This document shows, in pieces, positions 35,646 to 45,547 of a stretch of DNA of 64,000 nucleotides. Source of the stretch: CALHVX01 sp051027215 (GTDB lineage: Bacteria; Pseudomonadota; Gammaproteobacteria; Pseudomonadales; Azotimanducaceae); contig JBPCXR010000060.1 of NCBI GenBank assembly GCA_051027215.1, forward strand, positions 27,486 to 91,485, in the 5' to 3' direction. The notes beneath the pieces were generated by a model. That model ran no database searches, was not told the origin of the DNA, and was given only the letters and a program-made list of their open reading frames with translations. Made by a program: the position numbers and the translations under genes. Positions within the stretch are counted from its first letter, which is position 1; every line of letters starts with the position of its first letter.

Positions 35646-38600
35646 TCAATATTTACCGATCAAATCGATAAACCAGCCGTGGTTATCGTAGTCTTCGCGC
35701 TTGAGATCATCATCGAAACCGGCAAAGTTGTAGCCGACACCCACCTTAAAATGCTCTCCAAGGTGGCGATATAGCCCCAACAGCGCACCTTGCTGTTCGG
35801 TGTCGCGCTGCCAGTCGGCAATCCAACGATACTCAAGTACCGCGTCCCACTGGCGCAATACATGGTAGCGAGCGCGCAGTGCAGCAAAGCGCACGCCGAA
35901 GTCCAGCCACTGGCCAGTGTCGCGATTAATGCGCTCTTCGCCTTTCTTAAACGCCAGCTTTCCACCAACCTCCCAGCGACGGCTAAGATCGTACAGCGCT
36001 TCTGCAGAGAAGATGTGAGCTCGCTGATCTGCTCGGCCGGAAAACTGACCTTCACTGGGCAAATCGAACAAGTAGGAATACTTCGCCAGAACGTTCAGTC
36101 GGTTGTTCCACAGCGGTCGATAGGCGTGCCCCAGATCGAACTCCACAAAACGTGCATCTCGCTCGTCCGCCACTTCATCGTCGGTCCAGGAAAGATTCAG
36201 CAGCGCTAACCAGCGGCTGCTCTCGTTAACACGCCAGCTAACGCTGTTGCTGGACAAATATTGACGGCTGTTGAAACTGTCGCCTTCGTCTTCCCGATAC
36301 TCAAGGCGCGAGCTTAGGCGATAGTTATCTCGCTCCAGGCGCGCACCCAGGGACACGGCCAAGCGCTCGAAGTCACTGTCGAACTGCTCGTTGTCACTTT
36401 GCTGAGCGGTTGCCGTGAACAACCAATCTTGTATGCCGCCGTAGTCGATGCCGAACAAGTGGCCTGTGCTGCTATAGCGATCGCCTTTACCGAACTGAGT
36501 TTCGGTAAAGACGTTGGAGTGATTTCCCAGCTGCCGGCGCTGCCCTAGGGTGAGCAAATCCCGAGGGCCTTCGGTACGGTCCGGGTCTACTGCGTAGCTA
36601 CCGTACAACTCGTGACCTTCGCCATAGCTGTAGCGACTGCTGAACTGGCTAATGGCGCCACTGCCGAAGCCGCTGGCCACATTCAAATTGAGGCCGTCGA
36701 CGGCGGCAAAGTCCACAGCAGCCATCACTGCGTTGCCCCGATCGCCGTCCGAGACTTCCAGACCTAACGCCGCCCGATCGTTGAGCTGCGTGTTGGTACC
36801 GATGCTGACTAGATCGTTGTCTGCGTATGCGCCTTGATCATCCGCTAGCGTTTGTGCCGCAGCATAAACCTGGGTTTGCACGGTTGCTTGATAACCTACC
36901 CGCGCGCCGATGAGCAATGCTTCACCGTCGCCTGGCAAACCGCTTAAGCGCGAGCTGCTGCCCAATAGCGGTGGATTGCGGAGCGGCGCACCAGCGAACG
37001 GTAGGGAGCCTACACTGCCAGCTTCGATGTCTTCATAGCGTGCTTCAATGCCACCCTGCCAGCGGCCGCTGCGGGCATCGACCTGCATTCGTCCCACAGT
37101 ATCCGTGCCGAGTTCGTCGCGGTCCAACTCGCTGTATCCAGCGCTAATGTCGAGTTGTTCATTCGGCGACCAGTGCAAATCGATTCCGGCGTCTTTGGTG
37201 GCGCTACCGTGCACCAACCTGCCCGCAGAAAACTCCGCATCACGATCCTTCCACCAGGCGCGCACGTCGCCGCGCAGATCAGACTTTAGCTCAGCAAGAT
37301 TCGCCCGAGCCTCAATCGCAATGGCCTCACCGTCGCTACCGGGCCCAGCAGAGCTCACTGCCTGAAACGTCAGTCCACCGTCGAACGAAGTGAAATTCGC
37401 CAAGTTTTGCTGCGCCTCGCTGCGCGCATACTCGGCGCGCAAGTAAGTCCCCTGGCCCGCGCGCAGGGTTACATCGACGGCCTCGAGATCGTAATCGGTA
37501 CCGGAACGCTCGTCGATGACCTTGCTAACACCAACGCCCAGGTGATCGCCGAGCCAGAGTTTGCCGCGGCCACCGGCCGTCACATCTTCTGCAGCAAAGC
37601 GGTCAGGCACATACTCGTAATCAGCCAGCAAGAACACGTTATCGCCTTCCAGCGGCGTACTGCGAATGATTCCTGGGCCACGATTGTTCACCACTTGCGA
37701 AAGCGGGCGGCTCAGGAGCAACCGGCCTTGTAACGCATCTACCTCGTAGTCGCGGCCTTCAACCAAAATCTGCCGGTCCAACACCTGCTCACTGTCGCGA
37801 CGGCGAACCTCGACCCAGACTTTTTCGGAGCCTTGCACAATGTCCGTGTGCTTCAGGTAGTAGAGCGATCCACCAGTCGCCGCAAAAGTTACATGGCCGG
37901 CCGCGCTCTGCGCTTCGCTGCCAAACAGCGTCAGCTCGCTACGAGCATCGCCATAGCGGGTCGTTGCGGTGCTTTCATGGCGCAGCTTCGCACCGTAGAG
38001 CGAGCGGTTGTATTGGCCAAACTCGGTGTCAGTCAAACCTGTATTGAAGTTGCCCCAAAGAATCGAGTTGCGGTCAAAGTCGAGTCGTACGTAAAAAGCA
38101 CCCTGGGTGTCTACATCGCTCACGGTGCTGGAGTCGTCTCCATAGACCGGGTAGTAACGATCCGGGTCCAATTGCCGGAACAGGCGCCGGGGATCTTCTC
38201 GCTTGAGGTTGTCGCCGAGGTTGCTCAGCTCGTCTTCAGTGCTGTCCAATTGCGCGGTTAGTAAGAAGCGACCTTGAATTTTTGCCTTGGCATACAGGGC
38301 GATGCGGCCATCGACGAACACAGACTCATCGAAGTGGTCGTCATTGGCTAACGGCTCCACTGAGCCCTGTAGCTGATTCTGCCCCACGGTTAAATTCGCT
38401 AGCGCCACAGCGAATCGGTAATTGCCATCGACCCGCACTGGCAAGCGCCGCACGTGCGTGCGTGCCTCGGTGTCCAATAGCTCGACCAGCAACTCGTGTT
38501 CGCCAACCGGCATTTGCTGTTCCCAAACGAAAGTGCCATTGGCCTGCACCGGCACCACCTGCCCAGCTACCGTCAGTTGCATGCGTGGATCCACGTCCAC

Positions 38601-41600
38601 CCCTTGAACACGAACTCGCGAGCCCTGGGTACTGATGCGCTGTCGAGCAAGATTGCTATGCCCGTACACCGGATTGGCACCAACCTGGTTGCCGGCACGC
38701 TGTCTCGGAGCAGGGCTCGCGCCGATCTCTGCACGACTCAACCCCAACAAGCGCGGCGCCGTCTCGTCCCAGATCTCGGCTTCATCGCCTTGACCGTACG
38801 CGCGCAGGAGGTACTGCAGGTGGCCGCCCGTGCGGCGCTGCGCGGCGGCGTTCGTAAGCGTTGCCGCCGCCTGGTCCGGCAGCGTGACTAAAGATCCCGT
38901 CGTGGCCACTGGCAGCACCAGCAGCGGCTCCACCCGATCCAGGTCACTCCCGGCGTAAACGCGCAGTTCCTGCCGACCGATGAAGCCCGCATAGCTATTG
39001 TAGGTGTGGAACTGGGGTGCAGGTTCGCTCGGCAGCCATTGTTCTTGGCTCGCCAGTACATCTAGCTTCGGTGTGACTAGAAGCGGTTGTTCTGTGGCCC
39101 AAATCGAGCCGCCGTGGGGCAGATAACTGCTTTCGGCATCTTGAATAGGCCGCAGCCAGCGGCGTTCGACATGCTCGTTTTCTAAGGTAGTCACCTGCAA
39201 TTCCAAGCGACGATTGGCACTTCGACCGAGCGCAGTGTCGTTCGCTGCAACCGGTTCACTGGCGCCGCGGCCCTCGGCGACCACCGCATCAACAGGCAGA
39301 TCTAGCCGTTCGCGCAGCAGTTGCGCAGCTGCTTGCGCTCGCGCCAGTGACAGGCCTTGATTGTCGCCGTAGCGTTGCCGTTGCTCGGCCCCTAAAGGTT
39401 GGTTGTCGGTGTGGCCAATCAACGTTAAACGCACCGGTTGTTCACCCGCGGAGGCAATCATGCGCTCCGCTGTCGCCAGCAGTGCTGGATCCAGAGTCGT
39501 GTCTCCAGAGTCGAACGCCATGCTCGGCAATTGTCGGGTCAGCTCTCGCTGACGATCGACACTACCCATCTGCGGAAGTGTTGCGGTACTGGCCACCTCA
39601 AATTTGCGTTCTCGAGCCTCTGTCCAACTCAGCTCAATCTCTACCCGGCGATTGGCCGTCCAGCCTAGCGGGCCGGTATTGGGCGCAACCGGTTCTCGAG
39701 CACCACGCCCTTCATAACCAATCACCGATTCATCCAAGCCAAGCACTGACTGGGCAAAGGTCGCTACCTCTTTGGCGCGGGCTTCCGATAGGCCAACGTT
39801 ATCGCCAAAGCGCTTCTTCAAGCCTCCCAACAGACGCCGAGGGTCAGCGTGACCGACAAAGGTCATGCGCAAGTTTTGGTAACCATCATAGGCTGCCAGC
39901 AATTCTCGCAAACGCTGGCCATAGCTTGGTGGAATCTGCGCCTTGCCTGTGTCGAAGCGCACCGCTGGCAGATCGGCGATCTGCCGACGAGTTAGGATTT
40001 CCAAGACTTCGCCAGGCTCTGCAGGCAACGCGACTGGCGCTGCCGCTGGCATCTGCACCGCGAAGTCGATTCGCGTCATCAGCGCTCGCGTAAGGCGCAC
40101 GACTCGTGGATTTTCGCTAACGACTCGAGCGCCATCGGGTAAGCTCGCGGCATCGAGCTTGAGTATGAAGTTCGCACCCCGCTGGCTGCTACCGGTTTGC
40201 ACATCGGCCAAATGGTAGCGACCGTGCTGATCGGCTTCGATCACCAGCCCCGACACGGTAGCCAGCCTTACCCCCGGTACACCACGTTCTTCAATGCCAT
40301 GGTTTTCGATCAATAAGCGCGCTTGACCATTTTGAATCTCCATTCGCAGGCGCAGATCCTGGCCACTGCGTCCATCTGCCAGCCGCCCTTCCGGCCGTTC
40401 ACTGATCTTGCCGCTAGGGTCCAGCATCAACACGGAGCCTTGCCCGGAACGCAGCTCAATACTGCTTGGCCATTGCTGCGCAACGCCTTGTGGCAGGTCC
40501 AGTTGCAGGCGCGGCGGTGGATCGCTAACGGAACGTCGGCCACGCAGGTCGGGTAAATCAAGCGCACGCTCGAACGGACCGCCAGAGATCACCAACCCAG
40601 TGGCGTAAGCAGCATCCTGCCAACCATCTGCATCTCGGTCGTCGAAGACTTTGCCGATGATCGTGGTGTCGTCGAACGTTGGGTCGGTAACGATCTCTAC
40701 CGTGGCTGCGGCTTCAGCGCCAATAAGTATGCCGTCCTGCAGTGGTGAAATTCGATTGCGCAGCGCACCTACCGTTACCCCGGTGCTCACCCGGGCGCCA
40801 TAGCGCAATATTCGGGTTTCATTGGCCGGTAGAACAATGGGTCCGAACGACACCGGATCGGTGCCATTGATCTCTATGCCCAGGGCTTCATCATCGGCAG
40901 TACCGGTGCGGCCATCGGCGCCGGGGTCTAGCAACACCACAGACTCAGGTTCGAGCGCCAAGCCACCGGGCAAATCATCCTCTAGGAAGACATCCGCCAG
41001 GTCATTGAGCGTTAGGTTCTGCAGCCGAACCTCAAAGAACACTAGATCGCCAACGCTGGCCTCCCGGGTCAACGCGGTTTTTTGAATCGCCACAAGGTCC
41101 GTGGCGTCTTCGGCAATCGGTCGGTCAATGGGCATGTGGTTGTTCACCACATCCGGGTCTCCAGCGGCGATCTCAATTTCTAGAAAATAGTCGCTGGGCT
41201 GACCCGGTTCTGGGGGCAACGGGTTGGGCTGAACCACACAAGGTGGAGCAACATCCGGATCTACACTGCAACGGCTAGCGAGCAGCGCTTCAGGATTAGC
41301 CGGAATGCGCGTAGAGGGCGCGACAATATAGGGTTGCGGGGCATCGAGTACCTCGAGTTGGTAGCCGGTCCTGGCGCTTGGACAACGGCCATCGGCACCG
41401 GCGACTATGTCGAATCGGTAGGCTGCGTCGCTACCGATGATCTGATCCTGCTGATCGGGCAACAAACAGGTCGGCGGCAACTCGGCGCCCGTTTCGGCAT
41501 TGCGAATGCGCACACTGACCCCCGGCACTAGATCCCGAGTAAAGCTGTCATAAACGCGACCCTGGGGATCTACCGGCAGGTCGACGCGGGTCGTCTGCTC

Positions 41601-43580
41601 GTTTACCACCGCAACCGTCCGCTGCCCCCAAGTCACCCCCGTATCGGGGTGCAGGAAGCGGACCTGATAGTCACCCGCCGGAAGTTCCTGAATCGAGTAG
41701 TCGCCCTCGGCATCCGTATCGGGATCAGCTATGACCTCGGCATCGGCGTCCCGCACCACGACCCGCCAGCCTGGCAGACGTTCCTCAGAAGCCGACAACA
41801 GATCGTCGTGATCGGCATCGAAAAACACCGTTCCTACCAGCGCACCTGGACCACTGGGTCCAGCGGGCACGGCTATGGGAGTGGGCTCGTCTTCTCCGGG
41901 GTCTGACGGGTTGCCGTTGCCGTTTGGATCCGGGTCGCTACCGTTGGTGCTTTGATCTTCGGTGCCCTGGCCCATGGGGCTGACGCCACTGGCAAAGGCG
42001 CTATTGAAGAACGGACCAGCAGCCAGGCCGGGGTCAAAGGCCACACGAAAGCTCACGGTTTGTCGCTCGCCGGTGTCGAGCGCGGCCCCGGGCCCTAAGA
42101 GGTCGATATCTGCTGCGCCGTCATAACCAGCGTTCACCGGCAACCCAGCACTGGTGGGCGCATCCAAAATGCGGAAGCTTTGCGCATCCGCAAAGGTTGC
42201 GCTGAGATCATCGCTCACCTGAACTGCTTCGATTCTGGTTGCGCCGAGGTTGGCAACCAACAAGTCGATAGTCACTGCGAACTCAGAGCCGGCCAAGGCC
42301 TCTACCTCAGCGGCGGCCTTAGCTAAGCCGATCACGGGTTCGGGTTCGGCTACGGCAGGCACATCGATGGGTGTTGGATCATTCTCCCCGGGCTCCGTGG
42401 GATCACCGTCGCCATCAGGGTCGGGATCGGTGCCGTTATCGGAGATGTCTCCAACCTCTACCGTAGGTTCCTCACTGGCGGGAGGTATGTCCGGACGCGC
42501 GCTGGCGTGTGCAACGTTAAAAAACGGGCCGGGCAGTTCCCCTGGATCGAACGCCACATCGAAGCTCAGTGTGGCCCTGGCGCCCACTGCCAGCGCATCG
42601 GCGCCGCTAAGCAAAGCGGTATCTGCAGCGCCATCGAAGCCAGGGTTGACCGTTAAGCCACTGCTGCTGCTAATGGCGCCAAGCACGGCAAACGACACCT
42701 CCTCCGGGAAGGTGTCACCCAGGTCATCGCGTAACTGCAGCTCTTGCAGCGCGATGTCACCAACATTGGCAACGTTCAAGGTAATGGTGGTGACGAAGGG
42801 AAACACATCGGCCGGGTCCACTAAGCCACCGCCCGAGCCGGGAATTCGCGCGAACTCTCCCGGAACAATCGTTCGAGTCGGGGTCGCGGACTTGGCCAGT
42901 CCTACCGCTGGATTGCCCTCCGGGCCGGCTGGGGCAGGCAGATCGATGGGTGTTGGCTCGTCGTTGTCTTCCGGGTTGGGGTTGTCTAACGGTCGTTCGG
43001 ATGGCGTATCGGGATCCGGATCCGTGCCATTTTGCGACCACTCATCCTTTTCTTTACCCGAATCGCCGCCGGCAACCCATGCCATAGCACGGTTTTCAAA
43101 GGGTCCCGGATTGCCCTGGGCATCAAAGCGCAGGGTGAAATAGACGAAAGCTTCCTCACCCACTTCCAAGCGTTCGTTGCCGCTAAGCAGGTAGTTCTCG
43201 CTGACGCCATCGAAACCGTCGCGCACTTCGGTCAAAGCACCCTCAACCCGCAAGCCACTAATGCTCAATACCGTCGCTGGCGCGAGCCAAACGCTCAACT
43301 CATCGCGAATCTGTACCGTGACTAGAGGCTCGGGGCCCGGGTTCTGAATTCGTAGGTTAAAGTCGACGGAGTAACTGCCGTCGCTATTGGCACGGGTGAC
43401 GCTGGCCTGCTTGGCAATGCCAACGATGGGTCGCACGCCCTCTGACCACGAGTTGCCGCTGGCCAGCACAAGCGCCATCCCGAGCAGTCCCACGAGCGAG
43501 CGCGATCGCTGACGTCGCAGCCACCCCCATACGCCACACTCTGTGCTGCGCCGACGAAGGGAGTACCCCCAGGTCGCCAT
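35646..43580 (-). CDS. giant DUF11-repeat / double OmpA / outer-membrane barrel protein
   Basis: A 2644-residue protein with a signal peptide (L-V-G-L-L-G-M-A-L-V-L-A-S-G). Residues ~50-570 hold three or more DUF11-type beta-sandwich repeats separated by acidic D-P-D-P linkers. About 576-650 is an SdrD-B/carboxypeptidase-like domain (V-G-T-V-F-F-D-A-D-H-D). A further DUF11-like domain lies near 800-950. Two OmpA peptidoglycan-binding domains lie at ~1206-1321 and ~1351-1464 (G-H-A-D-P and G-H-T-D-N, both ending N-R-R). From ~1720 to the end are amphipathic strands of an outer-membrane barrel, ending in L-I-G-K-Y. It probably spans from outer membrane to cell wall. GAGG lies 7 bases before the ATG. 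Role unknown. Confidence 0.85.
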   Translation of the reverse strand: MATWGYSLRRRSTECGVWGWLRRQRSRSLVGLLGMALVLASGNSWSEGVRPIVGIAKQASVTRANSDGSYSVDFNLRIQNPGPEPLVTVQIRDELSVWLAPATVLSISGLRVEGALTEVRDGFDGVSENYLLSGNERLEVGEEAFVYFTLRFDAQGNPGPFENRAMAWVAGGDSGKEKDEWSQNGTDPDPDTPSERPLDNPNPEDNDEPTPIDLPAPAGPEGNPAVGLAKSATPTRTIVPGEFARIPGSGGGLVDPADVFPFVTTITLNVANVGDIALQELQLRDDLGDTFPEEVSFAVLGAISSSSGLTVNPGFDGAADTALLSGADALAVGARATLSFDVAFDPGELPGPFFNVAHASARPDIPPASEEPTVEVGDISDNGTDPDPDGDGDPTEPGENDPTPIDVPAVAEPEPVIGLAKAAAEVEALAGSEFAVTIDLLVANLGATRIEAVQVSDDLSATFADAQSFRILDAPTSAGLPVNAGYDGAADIDLLGPGAALDTGERQTVSFRVAFDPGLAAGPFFNSAFASGVSPMGQGTEDQSTNGSDPDPNGNGNPSDPGEDEPTPIAVPAGPSGPGALVGTVFFDADHDDLLSASEERLPGWRVVVRDADAEVIADPDTDAEGDYSIQELPAGDYQVRFLHPDTGVTWGQRTVAVVNEQTTRVDLPVDPQGRVYDSFTRDLVPGVSVRIRNAETGAELPPTCLLPDQQDQIIGSDAAYRFDIVAGADGRCPSARTGYQLEVLDAPQPYIVAPSTRIPANPEALLASRCSVDPDVAPPCVVQPNPLPPEPGQPSDYFLEIEIAAGDPDVVNNHMPIDRPIAEDATDLVAIQKTALTREASVGDLVFFEVRLQNLTLNDLADVFLEDDLPGGLALEPESVVLLDPGADGRTGTADDEALGIEINGTDPVSFGPIVLPANETRILRYGARVSTGVTVGALRNRISPLQDGILIGAEAAATVEIVTDPTFDDTTIIGKVFDDRDADGWQDAAYATGLVISGGPFERALDLPDLRGRRSVSDPPPRLQLDLPQGVAQQWPSSIELRSGQGSVLMLDPSGKISERPEGRLADGRSGQDLRLRMEIQNGQARLLIENHGIEERGVPGVRLATVSGLVIEADQHGRYHLADVQTGSSQRGANFILKLDAASLPDGARVVSENPRVVRLTRALMTRIDFAVQMPAAAPVALPAEPGEVLEILTRRQIADLPAVRFDTGKAQIPPSYGQRLRELLAAYDGYQNLRMTFVGHADPRRLLGGLKKRFGDNVGLSEARAKEVATFAQSVLGLDESVIGYEGRGAREPVAPNTGPLGWTANRRVEIELSWTEARERKFEVASTATLPQMGSVDRQRELTRQLPSMAFDSGDTTLDPALLATAERMIASAGEQPVRLTLIGHTDNQPLGAEQRQRYGDNQGLSLARAQAAAQLLRERLDLPVDAVVAEGRGASEPVAANDTALGRSANRRLELQVTTLENEHVERRWLRPIQDAESSYLPHGGSIWATEQPLLVTPKLDVLASQEQWLPSEPAPQFHTYNSYAGFIGRQELRVYAGSDLDRVEPLLVLPVATTGSLVTLPDQAAATLTNAAAQRRTGGHLQYLLRAYGQGDEAEIWDETAPRLLGLSRAEIGASPAPRQRAGNQVGANPVYGHSNLARQRISTQGSRVRVQGVDVDPRMQLTVAGQVVPVQANGTFVWEQQMPVGEHELLVELLDTEARTHVRRLPVRVDGNYRFAVALANLTVGQNQLQGSVEPLANDDHFDESVFVDGRIALYAKAKIQGRFLLTAQLDSTEDELSNLGDNLKREDPRRLFRQLDPDRYYPVYGDDSSTVSDVDTQGAFYVRLDFDRNSILWGNFNTGLTDTEFGQYNRSLYGAKLRHESTATTRYGDARSELTLFGSEAQSAAGHVTFAATGGSLYYLKHTDIVQGSEKVWVEVRRRDSEQVLDRQILVEGRDYEVDALQGRLLLSRPLSQVVNNRGPGIIRSTPLEGDNVFLLADYEYVPDRFAAEDVTAGGRGKLWLGDHLGVGVSKVIDERSGTDYDLEAVDVTLRAGQGTYLRAEYARSEAQQNLANFTSFDGGLTFQAVSSAGPGSDGEAIAIEARANLAELKSDLRGDVRAWWKDRDAEFSAGRLVHGSATKDAGIDLHWSPNEQLDISAGYSELDRDELGTDTVGRMQVDARSGRWQGGIEARYEDIEAGSVGSLPFAGAPLRNPPLLGSSSRLSGLPGDGEALLIGARVGYQATVQTQVYAAAQTLADDQGAYADNDLVSIGTNTQLNDRAALGLEVSDGDRGNAVMAAVDFAAVDGLNLNVASGFGSGAISQFSSRYSYGEGHELYGSYAVDPDRTEGPRDLLTLGQRRQLGNHSNVFTETQFGKGDRYSSTGHLFGIDYGGIQDWLFTATAQQSDNEQFDSDFERLAVSLGARLERDNYRLSSRLEYREDEGDSFNSRQYLSSNSVSWRVNESSRWLALLNLSWTDDEVADERDARFVEFDLGHAYRPLWNNRLNVLAKYSYLFDLPSEGQFSGRADQRAHIFSAEALYDLSRRWEVGGKLAFKKGEERINRDTGQWLDFGVRFAALRARYHVLRQWDAVLEYRWIADWQRDTEQQGALLGLYRHLGEHFKVGVGYNFAGFDDDLKREDYDNHGWFIDLIGKY

Positions 43581-43896
43581 GCATCAACCTCGTGTACAAC
43601 AACACACCAACGCCAGCAGCGATCTCGCGCTACACGGGTTCTGGTCGTGCTAACTGTTTAAGTGCCAAGTGTCCTAGTTCTGCCCGCCGTGTTCCTTCTA
43701 TCTCTCTGGCCATCTAGGCACCTACCCAACAGTCGACCTAAGGCCTTCTATTTGTAGGATTGCTACCGATCCAGAGCGATCTGACGAGAACTTTTTGCTT
43801 TGAGATTGCAGGCACGGCCAGTCTAGCTCTGAGGCTAGAGCTTGGGAAGACAAAGCTATTGTCAGTTGTCAGGATTTACATTTGCGTTCGACTGAC
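43581..43896. other. divergent intergenic region with promoters
   Basis: About 315 bp between the giant barrel gene and the ArsR-type gene. A small inverted repeat TCTAGC/GCTAGA lies at 43822-43839, and a -35-like TTTACA at 43875-43880 faces the ArsR gene, with a weak -10 inside the operator. I see no gene here. Confidence 0.4.
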
Positions 43897-43916
43897 ATTT
43901 CATGTATTCATGAAAT
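43897..43916 (+). promoter_or_regulatory. palindrome at the ArsR-type gene start, candidate operator
   Basis: ATTTCATGTATTCATGAAAT is a perfect 8-bp inverted repeat around 4 bases, ending directly at the ATG (43917). It is a good autoregulatory site for the repressor; there is no room for a normal ribosome-binding site outside it. Confidence 0.65.
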
Positions 43917-44264
43917 ATGAAAAAGTCTAACGCCGCCATAAGCACCTCCGATGCAGTTCGAGCCCTCTCCGCCATTGCCCACGAGGGCCGCCTGACCTTG
44001 CTGCGGCTGCTGATTCAGAAAGGCCCTGAAGGCCTAGCTGCCGGCTCACTGGCTCGGGCTGCCCAAGTGAACGCGCCAACCGCATCGGCACAATTGCTGG
44101 TGCTCATGAACGCTGGCCTGGTCAACGCCAACCGACAGGGACGGCACATTATCTATAGGGCGCAATTCCAAGCCATGTCCCAGCTGCTAGGGTTTTTGAT
44201 GAAGGACTGCTGTGGTGGTGATCGTGACATTTGTAACCCCTTGCTCAAGGCCCTGCGCTCATGA
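43917..44264 (+). CDS. ArsR family transcriptional regulator
   Basis: A 115-residue winged-helix repressor: A-L-S-A-I-A-H-E-G-R-L-T-L-L-R-L-L, the recognition helix A-S-A-Q-L-L-V-L-M-N-A-G-L-V and wing R-Q-G-R-H-I-I-Y-R. Cysteines 98, 99 and 106 near the C-terminus form a C-C...C set like the arsenite site of the Acidithiobacillus-type ArsR (95, 96, 102 there); this spacing differs by one, so arsenite sensing is plausible but unproven. A perfect palindrome abuts the start. It overlaps the next gene by 4 bp. Confidence 0.88.
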   Translation: MKKSNAAISTSDAVRALSAIAHEGRLTLLRLLIQKGPEGLAAGSLARAAQVNAPTASAQLLVLMNAGLVNANRQGRHIIYRAQFQAMSQLLGFLMKDCCGGDRDICNPLLKALRS

Positions 44265-45547
44265 ACCGGTGTCCGCCAGCAGTCGGCGCCTCCTCAGACA
44301 GGCTGAACCGAGTCTGCGACTGCTTACCGCTGTCTAGGACTCAGATTGATGAGCACATTGTCACTTCGAACCCGCGGGTCGGGTTTGCCGAGTTGCTAGA
44401 GCAACGCCCCCACTTGTTTGCGGGCACACCGGTGTTTCTGAGCGCTGCCGATCATCAGGCCATGCTGGCACAGGTTACCGCCATCGAAGCGGTAACCCGG
44501 CTTCCCGGTTACCACGCCACCATCCAGGCACGGGACGCGAGCTTAATCACAGCGCCCGGTAAAACTACAGCCGGGCTGCTTATGGGCTACGACTTCCACC
44601 TCACCGAAGACGGCCCAAAACTCATCGAGGTCAACACCAATGCTGGCGGCGCCTTCGCTGTGCAGGCACTGCTGAGTGCTGTGCTTTCGCAGATTGCGCC
44701 TTGCGATGTGCAGATGATCGATCCACCCGTGCAAGTGGCCAAGCGATTGCTAGACATGTTCACCACCGAGTGGCAACAAGCAGGTCGTTACGATCAACCC
44801 GCGGTACTGGCCATCGTCGATGACGACCCAGCTGGGCAGTATCTCTACCCAGATATGTTGCTGGCCCAGACGCTCTTGCAAAACGCGGGCATTGACGCGC
44901 CCATCGTCGCGAGTCATGAGCTGCATATTGATGGCGGGCGGCTGCGTTGGGGTGATCGTGCTATCGATATGGTCTACAACCGGCTAACGGACTTCCAGCT
45001 GGCCGAGCCGGCAAGCGCGGCACTGAAAGAGGCATTAGAGCAGGACCTGACAGTCATCAGCCCGAACCCAACGCACCATGCTTTGCTGGCCGACAAACGC
45101 AATCTGAGTTTGCTTTGTGATCCAGAACAGTTAAAGCACTGGGGAGTGAGCGCCGCGCATCAACGCGTACTGCGCGCCCTGCCCGCCACGGTGCCGGTCT
45201 CAAGCGGCAGCGCGGAATCGCTGTGGTCACAGCGCAAAGCCTTATTCTTTAAACCCAACGGCGGGTTCGGCAGCAAGGCCACCTACCGCGGTAGCAAGGT
45301 AACGCACCGGGTTTGGAACCAGATCGCCAGCGGCGGCTACGTTGCGCAAAGCTATGTTCCTCCTGGTGTGCGCAGCGTGGACGCAGAAGGCAGCGCAGCG
45401 CTCATGAAGTACGACGTGCGGCTGTATACCTACGCCGGTGCTCCGCTGCTCAGCGCTGCCCGCGTATACCAAGGACAAACCACCAACTTCCGCTCCCCGG
45501 GTGGAGGTTTTGCGCCTGTGATCTATCTGCGCTCTACTGGCGCTTAA
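44261..45547 (+). CDS. ATP-grasp-like protein coupled to ArsR regulator
   Basis: A 428-residue protein I can place only roughly. Features: G-Y-D-F-H-L-T-E-D-G-P-K-L-I-E-V-N-T-N-A-G-G, resembling the metal-binding block of ATP-grasp enzymes, and later F-F-K-P-N-G-G-F-G-S-K-A, like their nucleotide loop. The order is reversed compared with normal ATP-grasp, which suggests a circularly permuted type. It would form an amide or peptide bond using ATP. ATGA overlap with the arsR-type gene shows co-translation, so its level should follow the repressor's signal. It converges on the GGDEF-EAL gene with overlapping ends. Confidence 0.7.
   Translation: MNRCPPAVGASSDRLNRVCDCLPLSRTQIDEHIVTSNPRVGFAELLEQRPHLFAGTPVFLSAADHQAMLAQVTAIEAVTRLPGYHATIQARDASLITAPGKTTAGLLMGYDFHLTEDGPKLIEVNTNAGGAFAVQALLSAVLSQIAPCDVQMIDPPVQVAKRLLDMFTTEWQQAGRYDQPAVLAIVDDDPAGQYLYPDMLLAQTLLQNAGIDAPIVASHELHIDGGRLRWGDRAIDMVYNRLTDFQLAEPASAALKEALEQDLTVISPNPTHHALLADKRNLSLLCDPEQLKHWGVSAAHQRVLRALPATVPVSSGSAESLWSQRKALFFKPNGGFGSKATYRGSKVTHRVWNQIASGGYVAQSYVPPGVRSVDAEGSAALMKYDVRLYTYAGAPLLSAARVYQGQTTNFRSPGGGFAPVIYLRSTGA

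Noticed and set aside
42250..43143. Long ORFs on the plus strand within the giant genes, rich in S, T, P and V
   Set aside because: They are shadows of the minus-strand repeat proteins, with no ribosome-binding sites and no family resemblance.
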